Assembly (NCBI RefSeq): GCF_900103455.1
Contig: NZ_FNHI01000025.1
Span: forward strand, 86,200-150,199
Direction of reading: 5' to 3'
Length of the DNA stretch: 64,000 nt
DNA from: Streptomyces wuyuanensis
GTDB taxonomy: Bacteria > Actinomycetota > Actinomycetes > Streptomycetales > Streptomycetaceae
In this document: positions 52,179-60,985 of the stretch, piece after piece
Numbering within the stretch: the first letter of the stretch is position 1
Layout: every line of letters starts with the position of its first letter
Made by a program: the position numbers and the translations under genes
Notes under the pieces: generated by a model
What the model was told of the DNA's origin: nothing
Databases searched by the model: none
The model's input: only the letters and a program-made list of their open reading frames with translations

Positions 52179-53363
52179 ATGCGCCTGCGCACCGCCCTCG
52201 CCGCCGGAGCCGTCGCCGCCGCCCTCGCCCCCGTCGCCCTGGCGGGACCGGTTCCCGCGCACGCCGTGCAGACCCCGCAGCCCGCCCCGGCGGCGTCGAG
52301 TTCGGCCCCACCGCACCCCGCCCCGCCCAGCACGGAATCCCCTCGGGCCACGCCGCCCCGCACCGGCCGGCAGCAGCCCGCCGCGCCGCAGTCCGCTCCC
52401 GCCATCCGGCAGACCCCACCGCGGCGCATCTCCCCCCGGCCCGTTCCGCCCGCGTCCGCCGTGCCGCAGCCGTTCGCGCCCCAGCCCTCGGCTCCCCGAC
52501 CCGCGCTTCCGCTGCCGGCGGTTCCCCTGCCGGTGGTTCCGCAGCCCACCGCGCCAAACCCCACCGCGCCAAACCCCATCGCGCCGAACCCCACCGCCCC
52601 GCACACCATGACGCCGAACGCCGCTTCGCCCGCGGCACCCGGCGCCGGGCCCGTCGAACAGCAGCCGTCCTGCGGCGATCTGAACGCGGTCGAGTTCCCG
52701 ATCGCCACCCGCATCGTGCGGGGCCCCGAGGAGTACCGGGCCGGCGGCGACGCCCATGAGTTCTCGGTCGAGCTGTCGAACACCACGGCCCAGCCGTGTC
52801 TGAACATCCACCCCGTGGTCGTGCTCGCCGGCCAGAGCCGGGCCATCCCGCCGGACCGGGTCCGGCTGGAGTTCTTCGACGGAGCCGCGCGGATCTGGCG
52901 GCCCGTCACCATCGAGAAGACGGACCAGGGGGAGGCCGTCGGTGCCTTCGGAGCCGGCTCGGGCGGGTTCGCGGGCCTGTCGCTGCCGGCCGGCGGCGCG
53001 TTCTCCGTACGGGTACGGCTCGCCTTTCCCGACCGCACCACGGCCCCGGACGCCGTCGTGGCGAACGCCGCCGTGGTCCAGCGCCGTGGGGCGGACGGGG
53101 ACTGGGTGGGGGAGTCCAACGACTACCGCTTCGACATCCTCGGCCCTGAGCCCACCGACCGTCCCTCGGAGCCCGTCGGCGAGCCGAGCGGGTCCCGAGC
53201 CCCCGGTGACGGGAACGGCAAGGACGGCTCGGCCTGGCAGGACGCGCACGAACTCGCCGCGACCGGTACCCGCCCCTGGCACTCGGTGGGCCTCGCCACG
53301 GCCGGTGGCGTGCTCCTCGTCGGAGCGGTGGTGCTGCTCATGATGAGGCGCCGGTCCCGGTAG
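52179..53363 (+). CDS. LAxTG-type cell-wall anchored surface protein
   Basis: A 394-aa secreted protein, start ATG 52179. Signal peptide MRLRTALAAGAVAAALAPVALA..., then a Pro/Ala/Gln-rich stalk (about 30-160) with a repeat APNPTAPNPIAPNPTAP, then a globular domain with Ig-like strands (HEFSVELSNTTAQPCLNIHPVVVLAGQ onward). The end is a sorting signal: LAATG at residues 359-363, a hydrophobic segment (VGLATAGGVLLVGAVVLLMM) and RRRSR. This fits class E sortase substrates; the class E sortase is at 45449. Confidence 0.9.
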   Translation: MRLRTALAAGAVAAALAPVALAGPVPAHAVQTPQPAPAASSSAPPHPAPPSTESPRATPPRTGRQQPAAPQSAPAIRQTPPRRISPRPVPPASAVPQPFAPQPSAPRPALPLPAVPLPVVPQPTAPNPTAPNPIAPNPTAPHTMTPNAASPAAPGAGPVEQQPSCGDLNAVEFPIATRIVRGPEEYRAGGDAHEFSVELSNTTAQPCLNIHPVVVLAGQSRAIPPDRVRLEFFDGAARIWRPVTIEKTDQGEAVGAFGAGSGGFAGLSLPAGGAFSVRVRLAFPDRTTAPDAVVANAAVVQRRGADGDWVGESNDYRFDILGPEPTDRPSEPVGEPSGSRAPGDGNGKDGSAWQDAHELAATGTRPWHSVGLATAGGVLLVGAVVLLMMRRRSR

Positions 53364-53527
53364 CGCCCTCCCCGGGCCCCGGCTTCCGGAGACGAACGCG
53401 GCGCGCCTGGCTCTGCGCGACCTCCTCATGGCAGGCAGGTCGCGACGTCAGGGACGGGGAACCGTCGTCACGGGGGCCAGTGGCCCTGGCGCCCCGTGAA
53501 CGGTCGCGGAAGGATGACGCGTACGGA

Positions 53528-53557
53528 CCAACGCCCCTGCTGCGGCAGGGGCGTTGG
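53528..53557 (+). terminator. Hairpin between the surface protein and phosphodiesterase genes
   Basis: CCAACGCCCCTGC (53528-53540) pairs with GCAGGGGCGTTGG (53545-53557), 13 bp perfect with a TGCG loop. It lies 47 nt before the phosphodiesterase start. Confidence 0.8.
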
Positions 53558-53604
53558 CCTGGGCGCGACTTCCATCTCGTCCCCACACTCCGACGGAGGA
53601 CCCG

Positions 53605-55329
53605 ATGCCGACCCACGGCATGCCCCGCCGATCCACAGCCACCTGCCGATCCGCAGTCACCCGCCGGTCCGTGCTCGCGGCCGGCGCCGCGACCGCCGCG
53701 ACCGCCACCGCGCTGACCAACGCCCCCGCGGCCCTGGCGGCCGCCCCCACCCTCCCGAACGGCACGAGCAAGGACAAGGTCCTCGTCGTCGGGATGGACG
53801 GGCTCCGCCACGACCGGATCGACGCGGCCGACGCCCCGCACCTCAGGTCGATGATGGCGAACGGGACCTACGGGACGTCCCTGCTCTACTCCGGACCCAT
53901 GGCGGCGACCTCCTCGGGCCCCGGCTGGTCCACGATCGCCACCGGCGTCTGGCCCGACAAGCACGGCGTCAGGGACAACACCTTCATCGGCAAGAACTAC
54001 GGCAGGTACCCGGGGTTCCTGGCCCGCCTGGCGCAGGTGCGGCCCGAGCTGTCCACGTACGCCGCCGTCGACTGGAAGCCCCTGGACTCCCAGGGCACCG
54101 TCACCGCGGGCGCCGACGCGAAGCTGGTGCTCGACGGCGACGCGGACGGCTACCCCGGCCACGACGCCACCATCGCGAACGAAACCGAGTCGATCCTGCG
54201 CCACCAGAATCCGGACGTCCTCTTCGTCTACTTCGGCAACACCGACGTCGTCGCGCACGGCTCCGGCACCGGCCGGAGGTACCTCGACGCCATCGCCGTC
54301 CAGGACGCGCACCTCGGCAGGCTCCTCGCCGCGATCAGGTCCCGGCCCACGTACCCGGCCGAGCGGTGGACGGTCATCGTCGCCACCGACCACGGGCACG
54401 TCGACGCGGGCGGTCACGGCGGCAGCTCCATCGAGGAGCGGCGGACCTTCATCCTGGCCCAGGGCCCGGGGATCGCCGCCGGCGCCCGGCCCATCGACAC
54501 CCGGCTCGTCGACGTCGCAGCCACCGTCTTCGAACAGCTCGGCATCACCCCCGACCCGGCCTGGGGTCTCGACGGCAAGCCCGTCCAGGAACGCACCGAC
54601 GATCCTTTCGACACGCTCCGGCCCTCGCTCACCGGCCGCGTCGACGAGACGGGCATCCCGGCCTCCGTCCTGGGCTTCACGCACACCGCCCCCGGCGGCT
54701 GGTCCGTGATCAACAACGCGATGGGCACCGGCGGCGTCGGCGAATGGCGGGGCTGGTCCTTCGCGACCGACGAGTTCTGGTCCCGTACGCACCGCGACCA
54801 GTGGCGGGAGCTGAACGTGCGGTCGCGAGGCGTCTTCGCGGTCGCGGACTCCGACGAGTGGGACGACAAGGCGAACTCGGGCGGTTACGACTCCACGCTC
54901 GTCACCCCCGCGTACGACGTGAGCGGCCGCAGCAGCGTGCGGCTCGACTTCACGACCCACTACCGCCAGGAGGGCGGCCAGACCGCCCGGATCCTGGCCT
55001 CCTTCAACGGCGGAACGCCCGCCGTGGTCAGGAGCTACACCTCGGACGTGGTGTCGCAGCCGCAGTCCGTGTCCGTCCCCGTCCCGGCCGGGGCCTCCAG
55101 CGTGAGCTTCCGCTTCCGCTACACCGGGGCCAACAACTGGTACTGGGTGATCGACGGGGTCAGGGTCACGGCTTCCTGCTTAGGCTGGAGGGCGCCGGTA
55201 CATCGTCGTGGCGGCGCCCCGTCAGCACACCGCACATCGCACTACGCGTACGGCAGGAGTCCGCTTCATGGCAGAGCGCAAGCCGATCGAATCCTGGCTC
55301 ACCGACATGGACGGTGTCCTCATCCATGA
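53605..55329 (+). CDS. Tat-exported phosphodiesterase / nucleotide pyrophosphatase (alkaline phosphatase fold)
   Basis: A 574-aa secreted metalloenzyme. ATG 53605 with CGGAGGA upstream. TRRSVLAAGAATAA is a Tat signal. Metal and nucleophile sites: VVGMDGLRHDRI, GPGWSTIATGVWP (Thr nucleophile), ATDHGHVDAGGHGG. The C-terminal third is a beta domain (GYDSTLVTPAYDVSGRSSVRLDFTTHY). After VIDGVRVTAS the frame runs on 50 residues of unrelated Arg/His-rich sequence overlapping the next gene by 62 nt. A one-base shift there would give a stop, so a frameshift is possible. Confidence 0.88.
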   Translation: MPTHGMPRRSTATCRSAVTRRSVLAAGAATAATATALTNAPAALAAAPTLPNGTSKDKVLVVGMDGLRHDRIDAADAPHLRSMMANGTYGTSLLYSGPMAATSSGPGWSTIATGVWPDKHGVRDNTFIGKNYGRYPGFLARLAQVRPELSTYAAVDWKPLDSQGTVTAGADAKLVLDGDADGYPGHDATIANETESILRHQNPDVLFVYFGNTDVVAHGSGTGRRYLDAIAVQDAHLGRLLAAIRSRPTYPAERWTVIVATDHGHVDAGGHGGSSIEERRTFILAQGPGIAAGARPIDTRLVDVAATVFEQLGITPDPAWGLDGKPVQERTDDPFDTLRPSLTGRVDETGIPASVLGFTHTAPGGWSVINNAMGTGGVGEWRGWSFATDEFWSRTHRDQWRELNVRSRGVFAVADSDEWDDKANSGGYDSTLVTPAYDVSGRSSVRLDFTTHYRQEGGQTARILASFNGGTPAVVRSYTSDVVSQPQSVSVPVPAGASSVSFRFRYTGANNWYWVIDGVRVTASCLGWRAPVHRRGGAPSAHRTSHYAYGRSPLHGRAQADRILAHRHGRCPHP

Positions 55330-56047
55330 GGGCGTCCCGATCCCGGGCGCCGACTCCTTCATCAAGAAGCTCCGCGAGAGCGACAAGCCCTTCCTCGTTC
55401 TCACCAACAACTCCATCTACACCCCGCGTGACCTGCACGCCCGGCTGGCCCGGATGGGGCTGGACGTGCCGATGGAGAACATCTGGACGTCCGCGCTGGC
55501 CACCGCCAAGTTCCTGGACGACCAGCGCCCGGGCGGTACGGCGTACGCCATCGGCGAGGCGGGCCTGACCACCGCCCTGCACGAGATCGGGTACGTCCTC
55601 ACCGACCAGGACCCCGACTACGTGGTCCTCGGCGAGACCCGTACGTACAGCTTCGAGGCGCTGACGAAGGCGATCCGGCTGATCCTCGGCGGTGCCAGGT
55701 TCATCAGCACCAACCCGGACGAGACCGGGCCGTCCGCCGAGGGCCCCCTGCCCGCCACAGGGTCGGTCGCCGCGCTGATCACGAAGGCGACGGGCAAGGA
55801 CCCGTACTTCGTGGGCAAGCCGAACCCGCTGATGATGCGGGCCGGGCTGAACGCCATCGGCGCCCACTCGGAGTCCAGCGCGATGATCGGCGACCGGATG
55901 GACACCGACGTGCTGGCGGGTCTCGAGGCGGGCATGAAGACCTTCCTCGTCCTGACCGGTCTGACCACACCCGCGGACATCGACCGCTACCCCTTCCGTC
56001 CCTCCAAGGTGGTCGACTCCATCGCGGACCTCGTGGACCGGATCTGA
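55268..56047 (+). CDS. HAD-superfamily (IIA, NagD-like) phosphatase
   Basis: A 259-aa phosphatase. Nucleophile in WLTDMDGVLIHEGVPIPGA, Thr in VLTNNS, Lys in FVGKPNPLMM, acidic pair in AMIGDRMDTDVLAGLEAG. ATG 55268 follows GGCAGGAG at 9 nt. It overlaps the phosphodiesterase frame. Product type is NagD/AraL-like; substrate unknown. A tandem hairpin repeat follows. Confidence 0.92.
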   Translation: MAERKPIESWLTDMDGVLIHEGVPIPGADSFIKKLRESDKPFLVLTNNSIYTPRDLHARLARMGLDVPMENIWTSALATAKFLDDQRPGGTAYAIGEAGLTTALHEIGYVLTDQDPDYVVLGETRTYSFEALTKAIRLILGGARFISTNPDETGPSAEGPLPATGSVAALITKATGKDPYFVGKPNPLMMRAGLNAIGAHSESSAMIGDRMDTDVLAGLEAGMKTFLVLTGLTTPADIDRYPFRPSKVVDSIADLVDRI

Positions 56048-56113
56048 CCCGGTCGGAGTGCCCGGCACTCCCGGCGCACTGACCCGGTCGGAGTGCCCGG
56101 CACTCCCGGCGCA
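56044..56113 (+). repeat. Tandem 35-bp duplication, each copy with a hairpin
   Basis: Two identical 35-bp copies (56044-56078 and 56079-56113), followed by a partial third. Each contains GGAGTGCC-C-GGCACTCC, an 8-bp inverted repeat, so the HAD gene is followed by two terminator-like hairpins in series. Confidence 0.88.
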
Positions 56114-56187
56114 CTGACCCGTCCGGGTCTCCTGGAGATGCGGAACTGGGCGGAACGCGTGAATCTCTTTACACCAGGAGGTTCACA

Positions 56188-57024
56188 ATGCGTTCAGTTC
56201 CGATTGCTCTCCGTGTCGTGGGGGCGGCCGCCGGCTTCCTGATTCTGGCGCCCGTCCCCGGGACCGCCCACGCGGAGGAAGGCGCCCGGCTCACGGACAC
56301 GGTCCACCCGGTCAGAGCGGAACCCGGGAACGAGGTGCGCGACGGCCAAGAGAGCGGCGTCGTGGACCGGCTCCAGATCGTCACGCTCACGCCGCCCTCC
56401 AGCTCCGAGCCCGATGACAAGCAGGGCGAGGAGGAGAACGCCAGGAAGGACCGGGAGGGCCAGGACGGGAAGAAGGACACCGGGTCCCAGGATGGCAAGA
56501 AGGACGACGGGTCCCAGGACGGCAAGAAGGACACCGGGTCCCAGGATGGCAAGAAGGACACCGGGTCCCAGGACGGCAAGAAGGACACCGGCTCTCAGGA
56601 CGGCAAGAAGGACACCGGGTCCCAGGACGGCAAGAAGGACCGGGAGAGCCAGGACGGCAAGAAGGACCGGGAGAGCCAGGACGGGAAGAAGGACACCGGG
56701 TCCCAGGACGGGAAGAAGGACGACGGGAACCAGGACCGCGGGGACGGCTCGGACGACGGCTCCGATGACGGCTCCGATGAGGGCGACAGCCCGGAGGACC
56801 TGCTCGAGGACCCGGACCCGGCGGAGAGTCCCGTCGCCCCCGTCCGCGCCGGTGGCGGCGGCGCCGCCGACCGACTGGCCTCGCAGGGTGCCAAGACCGC
56901 CGACACCCAGGGCCCGGGCACCCCGCACACGGTGGTCGGGCTGCTCCTGGCCGGAGCGGCGGCCGTCGCGGTCGCCTTCCGCAGTGCCCGCCGCCGCCGC
57001 GCCGGCACGCCGGACCGGGACTGA
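56188..57024 (+). CDS. Secreted protein with ten 9-residue Lys/Asp repeats
   Basis: A 278-aa exported protein. Signal peptide MRSVPIALRVVGAAAGFLILAPVPGTAHA, then residues 93-182 carry ten tandem DGKKDTGSQ units (variants DDG, RES, DGN) encoded by 27-bp repeats at 56464-56733. Then an Asp/Glu-rich stretch, a short globular part, and a C-terminal membrane segment (VVGLLLAGAAAVAVAF) before SARRRRAG. That C-terminal layout resembles a sorting signal, but no LPxTG-type motif is seen; TQGPGTP is nearest. The class F sortase gene follows 6 nt after the stop. Confidence 0.88.
   Translation: MRSVPIALRVVGAAAGFLILAPVPGTAHAEEGARLTDTVHPVRAEPGNEVRDGQESGVVDRLQIVTLTPPSSSEPDDKQGEEENARKDREGQDGKKDTGSQDGKKDDGSQDGKKDTGSQDGKKDTGSQDGKKDTGSQDGKKDTGSQDGKKDRESQDGKKDRESQDGKKDTGSQDGKKDDGNQDRGDGSDDGSDDGSDEGDSPEDLLEDPDPAESPVAPVRAGGGGAADRLASQGAKTADTQGPGTPHTVVGLLLAGAAAVAVAFRSARRRRAGTPDRD
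56464..56733 (+). repeat. Array of ten 27-bp direct repeats in coding sequence
   Basis: Ten in-frame copies of a 27-bp unit beginning GACGGCAAGAAGGACACCGG, with few substitutions. Such arrays change copy number by slippage or recombination, so repeat length probably varies between strains. Confidence 0.9.
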
Positions 57025-57030
57025 CCCGCC

Positions 57031-57702
57031 GTGCCGAACGACGACGAGGCGCCCTCGGGCGGCGGCCGGCTGCTCACGGGAGTGGCCTGGGCGATCCTGC
57101 TGATGGGCCTTTGGCTCTGGGGGCGTGAGGCCAGTGACGGTGCCGGGGGATCCTCGGCGCCCACGACCGGTGACGTGGCCGCGGTGGGCCGTCCGCTCGG
57201 CGTACCGCTGCCGCCCGCCCGCGAGCCGCTGGCGCCGGCGGGACCCACCAAGGTGGACATTCCCTCGATAGGGGTCTCGGCCCCCGTCGTCGCCCGCGGT
57301 CTGGACCCGACGGGCGCGGTGGAACCGCCGCCGTACGCGACGCCGGACACCGTCGGCTGGTTCGGCACCGGCACCCGGCCCGGCGCACCGGGCGCGGCAC
57401 TGTTCGTCGGCCACGTCGACACCAGGACCGAGCCGGCGGTCTTCTACGGCCTCAGCGCGGCCCGCCCCGGCCAGACGGTCAGGGTGACGCGGACCGACGG
57501 TTCGGTCGCCGTCTTCACCATCGACGACGTGCAGGTCGTCAGCCGGGAGCGGTTCGACGCCCGGAAGGTCTACGGGGCGCACCGGCCGGGCCGGGCCGAA
57601 CTCCGGCTCATCACCTGCGGCGGCACCTACGACAAGAAGACCGCCTCGTACTCGGCGAACGTCGTCGTGTCCGCGTACCTCACGGACGCGCGCGGCATCT
57701 GA
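57031..57702 (+). CDS. Class F sortase
   Basis: A 223-aa sortase, start GTG 57031. One N-terminal membrane segment (LLTGVAWAILLMGLWLWG), then VDIPSIGVSAPVVARGLDPTGAVEPP, H128 in FVGHVDTRTEP, and C196 in LITCGGTYDKKTASYSANVVV. In the class F enzymes I remember, Arg or a similar residue follows Cys by about 12; here that place is Ser, so the catalytic Arg is unclear. Its partner substrate is likely the repeat protein encoded just before it. Confidence 0.9.
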   Translation: MPNDDEAPSGGGRLLTGVAWAILLMGLWLWGREASDGAGGSSAPTTGDVAAVGRPLGVPLPPAREPLAPAGPTKVDIPSIGVSAPVVARGLDPTGAVEPPPYATPDTVGWFGTGTRPGAPGAALFVGHVDTRTEPAVFYGLSAARPGQTVRVTRTDGSVAVFTIDDVQVVSRERFDARKVYGAHRPGRAELRLITCGGTYDKKTASYSANVVVSAYLTDARGI

Positions 57703-57956
57703 CGCCCCGACGCGGTGTGCCGGCCGGCCGAGGGGGGACCGGCGTCCGGATCCGCTGATGCCGTCCGGGCCCGCCGAGCCACCGCAATGATCACTCGCGT
57801 CGTCCCCTGCGGCGTCCGGCGGCGTCCGGGCCGGAGCCTCGGTGCCTCGTGGTCGGCGGACGCCGTGTGTCAGGATGGATCCGGCCGGGCTCGTTCCGGC
57901 AGCGGGGCGCCTGGGGGGTGGCCCGGCATGTACCACAGTGCACCAAGGGGGAGTGG

Positions 57957-58958
57957 ATGTACGGCAGTCGAGTCGGGCGCGCCCGATGGACGGCGGCCGC
58001 GATGGGGGCCGTCCTGCTGGTCGCGGGGTGTTCCTCCTCGGACGGCGACGGCGACAAACCCACGGCCCAGCAGCCCAAGGCGACGGATCCGTACTGGGTC
58101 AACCCCGAGGGCAACGCGGCGAAGCAGGTGGCCTCGTACCTCGACGACGGCGACAGCGCCAACGCCGAACTGATCAAGAAGATCGCGGCCCAGCCGGTGG
58201 GCGAGTGGATCGGCCCCGACGATCCGGAGGGCGACGCGAGGCGCTACACGGAGGCCGCCGCGAAGGCGGACCGGGACTCCCTGCTCGTCCTCTACAACAT
58301 CCCGCACCGGGACTGCGGGCAGTTCTCCAAGGGCGGTGCGTCGGACGGCGACGCCTACCGCGCCTGGGTCGACAAGGTCGCCAAGGGCATCGGCGACCGC
58401 CGGGCCACCGTCGTCCTCGAACCGGACGCCGTGCTGCACCTCGTCGACGGCTGCACTCCGCAGGAGTACCACCAGGAGCGGTACGACCTGCTGAAGGGCG
58501 CCATCGAACGGCTCGGGCAGCTCCCCGCGACCAAGGTCTACCTGGACGCGGGCAACGCCGGCTGGGCGGACCCGGACTCCCTCCCCGATCCCCTGCGGCG
58601 GGCCGGGATCGAACAGGCCGACGGTTTCGCGGTCAACGTCTCCAACTTCCAGACGACGCAGGCCAGCAAGGACTTCGGGCACAAGCTCTCCGCCAAGGTG
58701 GGCGGGAAGCACTTCGTGATCGACACCAGCCGCAACGGCAACGGGCCGTACACGCAGGGCGATCCGAAGGAGAACTGGTGCAACCCGCCGGGCCGCGCCC
58801 TCGGCGAGGCGCCCACGACGAAGACCGGCGATCCGCTCGTGGACGCCTATCTGTGGGTGAAGCGGCCGGGCGAGTCCGACGGCGACTGCAAGGGCGGCCC
58901 CAAGGCCGGCGACTGGTACCCGGAGTACGCGCTCGAACTGGCCCGCAACACCAAGTAG
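57957..58958 (+). CDS. cslZ: GH6-family endoglucanase lipoprotein (CslZ-like)
   Basis: A 333-aa secreted glycoside hydrolase. ATG 57957 after AAGGGGGAG; signal peptide with lipobox LLVAGC. GH6 landmarks: LVLYNIPHRDCGQFSKGG, TVVLEPDAVLHL (catalytic Asp), VYLDAGNAGW, FVIDTSRNGNGP and NWCNPPGRALG. It is convergent with glxA, separated by a strong hairpin. In S. coelicolor cslZ lies next to glxA-cslA and trims the tip glycan, so the symbol is based on this context. Confidence 0.92.
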   Translation: MYGSRVGRARWTAAAMGAVLLVAGCSSSDGDGDKPTAQQPKATDPYWVNPEGNAAKQVASYLDDGDSANAELIKKIAAQPVGEWIGPDDPEGDARRYTEAAAKADRDSLLVLYNIPHRDCGQFSKGGASDGDAYRAWVDKVAKGIGDRRATVVLEPDAVLHLVDGCTPQEYHQERYDLLKGAIERLGQLPATKVYLDAGNAGWADPDSLPDPLRRAGIEQADGFAVNVSNFQTTQASKDFGHKLSAKVGGKHFVIDTSRNGNGPYTQGDPKENWCNPPGRALGEAPTTKTGDPLVDAYLWVKRPGESDGDCKGGPKAGDWYPEYALELARNTK

Positions 58959-58970
58959 TCCGCAGACGCG

Positions 58971-59013
58971 ACGGCGAAAGGGGGCTCCCACGGCGGGAGC
59001 CCCCTTTCGCCGT
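58971..59013. terminator. Bidirectional terminator between cslZ and glxA
   Basis: A 19-bp perfect stem (58971-58989 with 58995-59013) with loop ACGGC, extended by further pairs outside. It starts 13 nt after the cslZ stop and ends 20 nt from the glxA stop. Confidence 0.92.
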
Positions 59014-59032
59014 CGTGTCCGGCCGTCCCGCT

Positions 59033-60985
59033 CTACGGGACCTCGACCCAGACGCCCTCCGACGGGGTCCCCTTGTCGTCCGTCACGAACAGCATGTACC
59101 AGCCGGACGGGACCAGGGAGCGGTTCTTCGGCACGGTGACGCGGAATCCGTCCGCCGTCCCGGTCATCTCCAGGGCGACGGTGCGCTGGTCGACGTCGGT
59201 CACATGCGTCACGGCGCTGGGCCTCATCAGCTTCGCCGACTTGAGCTTCGCCGCGTCCGGGCTCTTGAAGGTCGCGGACCCGCCCCGCTTGATCTTCTTC
59301 GGACCGGCGCCGATCTCCGGCCGGGAGTCCCGGAAGAGGTAGGGCGGCGTGTAGATCTCGATCCGCTGCTCGAAGACGCCGGGCTTGGTGTTGGCGTCGT
59401 CGCCGAAGAGCGAGTCCGAGCCGAAGATCATCACTCGCCCGTCGGGCAGCAGCACCGACCCCGAGTGGTAGTTGCGCCCGACCCGGGGGTCGGCGACCCG
59501 TGTGTACTCACCCGTCTTCGGGTCGTACGTGCGTGCCTCCAGGACGTTGGAGCCGCTGCGGCCCCGGTAGTCCTCCGAGCCGCCGGTGACCAGCACGCTG
59601 TCGTCCGGCAGCAGCGAGGCGCTCGGGTAGCGCGTGCCCTTGTCGAGCGAGGCGCCGTCCTTGAACCGCGGCTTCGGGTCCTTCAGATCGACCAGCCGGG
59701 ACTTCTCGCTGGACTTCTCGGACTCGCCCACCCCGCCGCCGCCGATGACCATGAACCGCTGGTCCTGGGCGGGCGGGAGCATGACGGTCGCCGAGGTCTC
59801 CATCAGGTCCGGGTCGCTCAGTCCGGGGACCTTGGTGAACTTGTTGGTGTCCAGGTCCCAGACCCCGGGGTCTCGGCCGACGTCGGCGGGGCCGTATCCG
59901 GCGTTGGAGCCGGAGTAGAAGAGCTTCCCGTTGTCCATCAGGAAGATCGCGGGATAGGTGGGGAAGCGCCGCTCGAAGCCGGTGTACTCCCACTTCTTCG
60001 TCTTGGGGTCGTAGATCTCGTCCTTGCCCGGGACTATCTGGCCGATCTCGTCCAGGCCGGACAGGGACAGGACCTTGCCGTCCTCGAGCGTGGTGAGCGT
60101 GGGGTACCAGCGGGCCTCGTTCATCGGGTCGACGGTGATGTACTTCTCCGCGACCGGATCGAACTCGTAGGCCTCCTTGATGCCCTGGAAATCCTTCTTG
60201 TCGAGGGCGAGCTTCTGCGCGATGCCGTAGACGTTCCGGTTGTCCGAGCCCTTGAGGCCGTGCACCCGGTAGTTGTCCTCGGTGCCGGTCTCGTACGACT
60301 TCCCGGACTTCGAGGCCTCGACGTAGATGCGGCCGAGTCCCGCCTCGGTGCGCAGGAAGCGCCCGGTCTCCTTGTCGAAGACCTTCTTCGCCTTCTCGAC
60401 GAGGACGGGGTCCTTGGAGACGAACGTCTTGCCGTTCTTCTTGCCGGTGAACTTGGTGCCGGCGGGGAGGGTGATCGGCTTGTCCGGGTCCTCGTTGTGG
60501 ACGATCATCAGGCCGCCTGCCTTGGTGACATCGCCCTGGAGCTTCTCGTACCGCTTGGTGCCGCCCGCGACCAGCAGCTTGCCGTCGGGCAGCTGGGTGT
60601 GCCCGGCGCAGAACATGTCCTTGGGCGTGGGTATGTGCTTGAAGTCGTTCGTCTTCGGATCCCACAGCACCGACTCGAACTTCTTGGCGTCGAAGTTCTT
60701 CTGGTTGTTGCCGGAGCCCGCGATCAGCAGCACCTTGCCGGTGTGCAGCAGGGCCGCGTGGATCGTGTTGATCTTGTACTTGGCGGGGACGTCGAGGAAG
60801 TCCCAGTGGCCGTTCGCCGCTTTGTACTCGGGCCGGTTGATCTTGTACTCGTGGTACTGCTCCGAGCCGTACCGGTACATCGCCGGCCCGTTGAACCCGG
60901 CGATCGCCGCCACGACCGCCACGCCGATCAGGATCCGCCGGGCCCGGTTCTTGCGGTGGTTCGGCCGGACGGGAAGTGCACTCAT
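59033..60985 (-). CDS. glxA: GlxA, galactose oxidase-like copper radical oxidase
   Basis: A 650-aa membrane-anchored mononuclear copper enzyme. One N-terminal segment (RILIGVAVVAAIAGF). The Cys-Tyr cofactor pair fits C126 (DMFCAGH) and Y294 (ARWYPT); copper ligands are Y506/H507 (RNYHSGS) and H594 (VTHVTD). Kelch-like blades lie between. It acts with CslA in making the hyphal tip glycan. Its start overlaps the cslA stop (ATGA), so the two are coupled. Confidence 0.95.
   Translation of the reverse strand: MSALPVRPNHRKNRARRILIGVAVVAAIAGFNGPAMYRYGSEQYHEYKINRPEYKAANGHWDFLDVPAKYKINTIHAALLHTGKVLLIAGSGNNQKNFDAKKFESVLWDPKTNDFKHIPTPKDMFCAGHTQLPDGKLLVAGGTKRYEKLQGDVTKAGGLMIVHNEDPDKPITLPAGTKFTGKKNGKTFVSKDPVLVEKAKKVFDKETGRFLRTEAGLGRIYVEASKSGKSYETGTEDNYRVHGLKGSDNRNVYGIAQKLALDKKDFQGIKEAYEFDPVAEKYITVDPMNEARWYPTLTTLEDGKVLSLSGLDEIGQIVPGKDEIYDPKTKKWEYTGFERRFPTYPAIFLMDNGKLFYSGSNAGYGPADVGRDPGVWDLDTNKFTKVPGLSDPDLMETSATVMLPPAQDQRFMVIGGGGVGESEKSSEKSRLVDLKDPKPRFKDGASLDKGTRYPSASLLPDDSVLVTGGSEDYRGRSGSNVLEARTYDPKTGEYTRVADPRVGRNYHSGSVLLPDGRVMIFGSDSLFGDDANTKPGVFEQRIEIYTPPYLFRDSRPEIGAGPKKIKRGGSATFKSPDAAKLKSAKLMRPSAVTHVTDVDQRTVALEMTGTADGFRVTVPKNRSLVPSGWYMLFVTDDKGTPSEGVWVEVP

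Noticed and set aside
56464..56733. The regular repeats could suggest a CRISPR array.
   Set aside because: There are no spacers; units are contiguous, in frame and code for a secreted protein.
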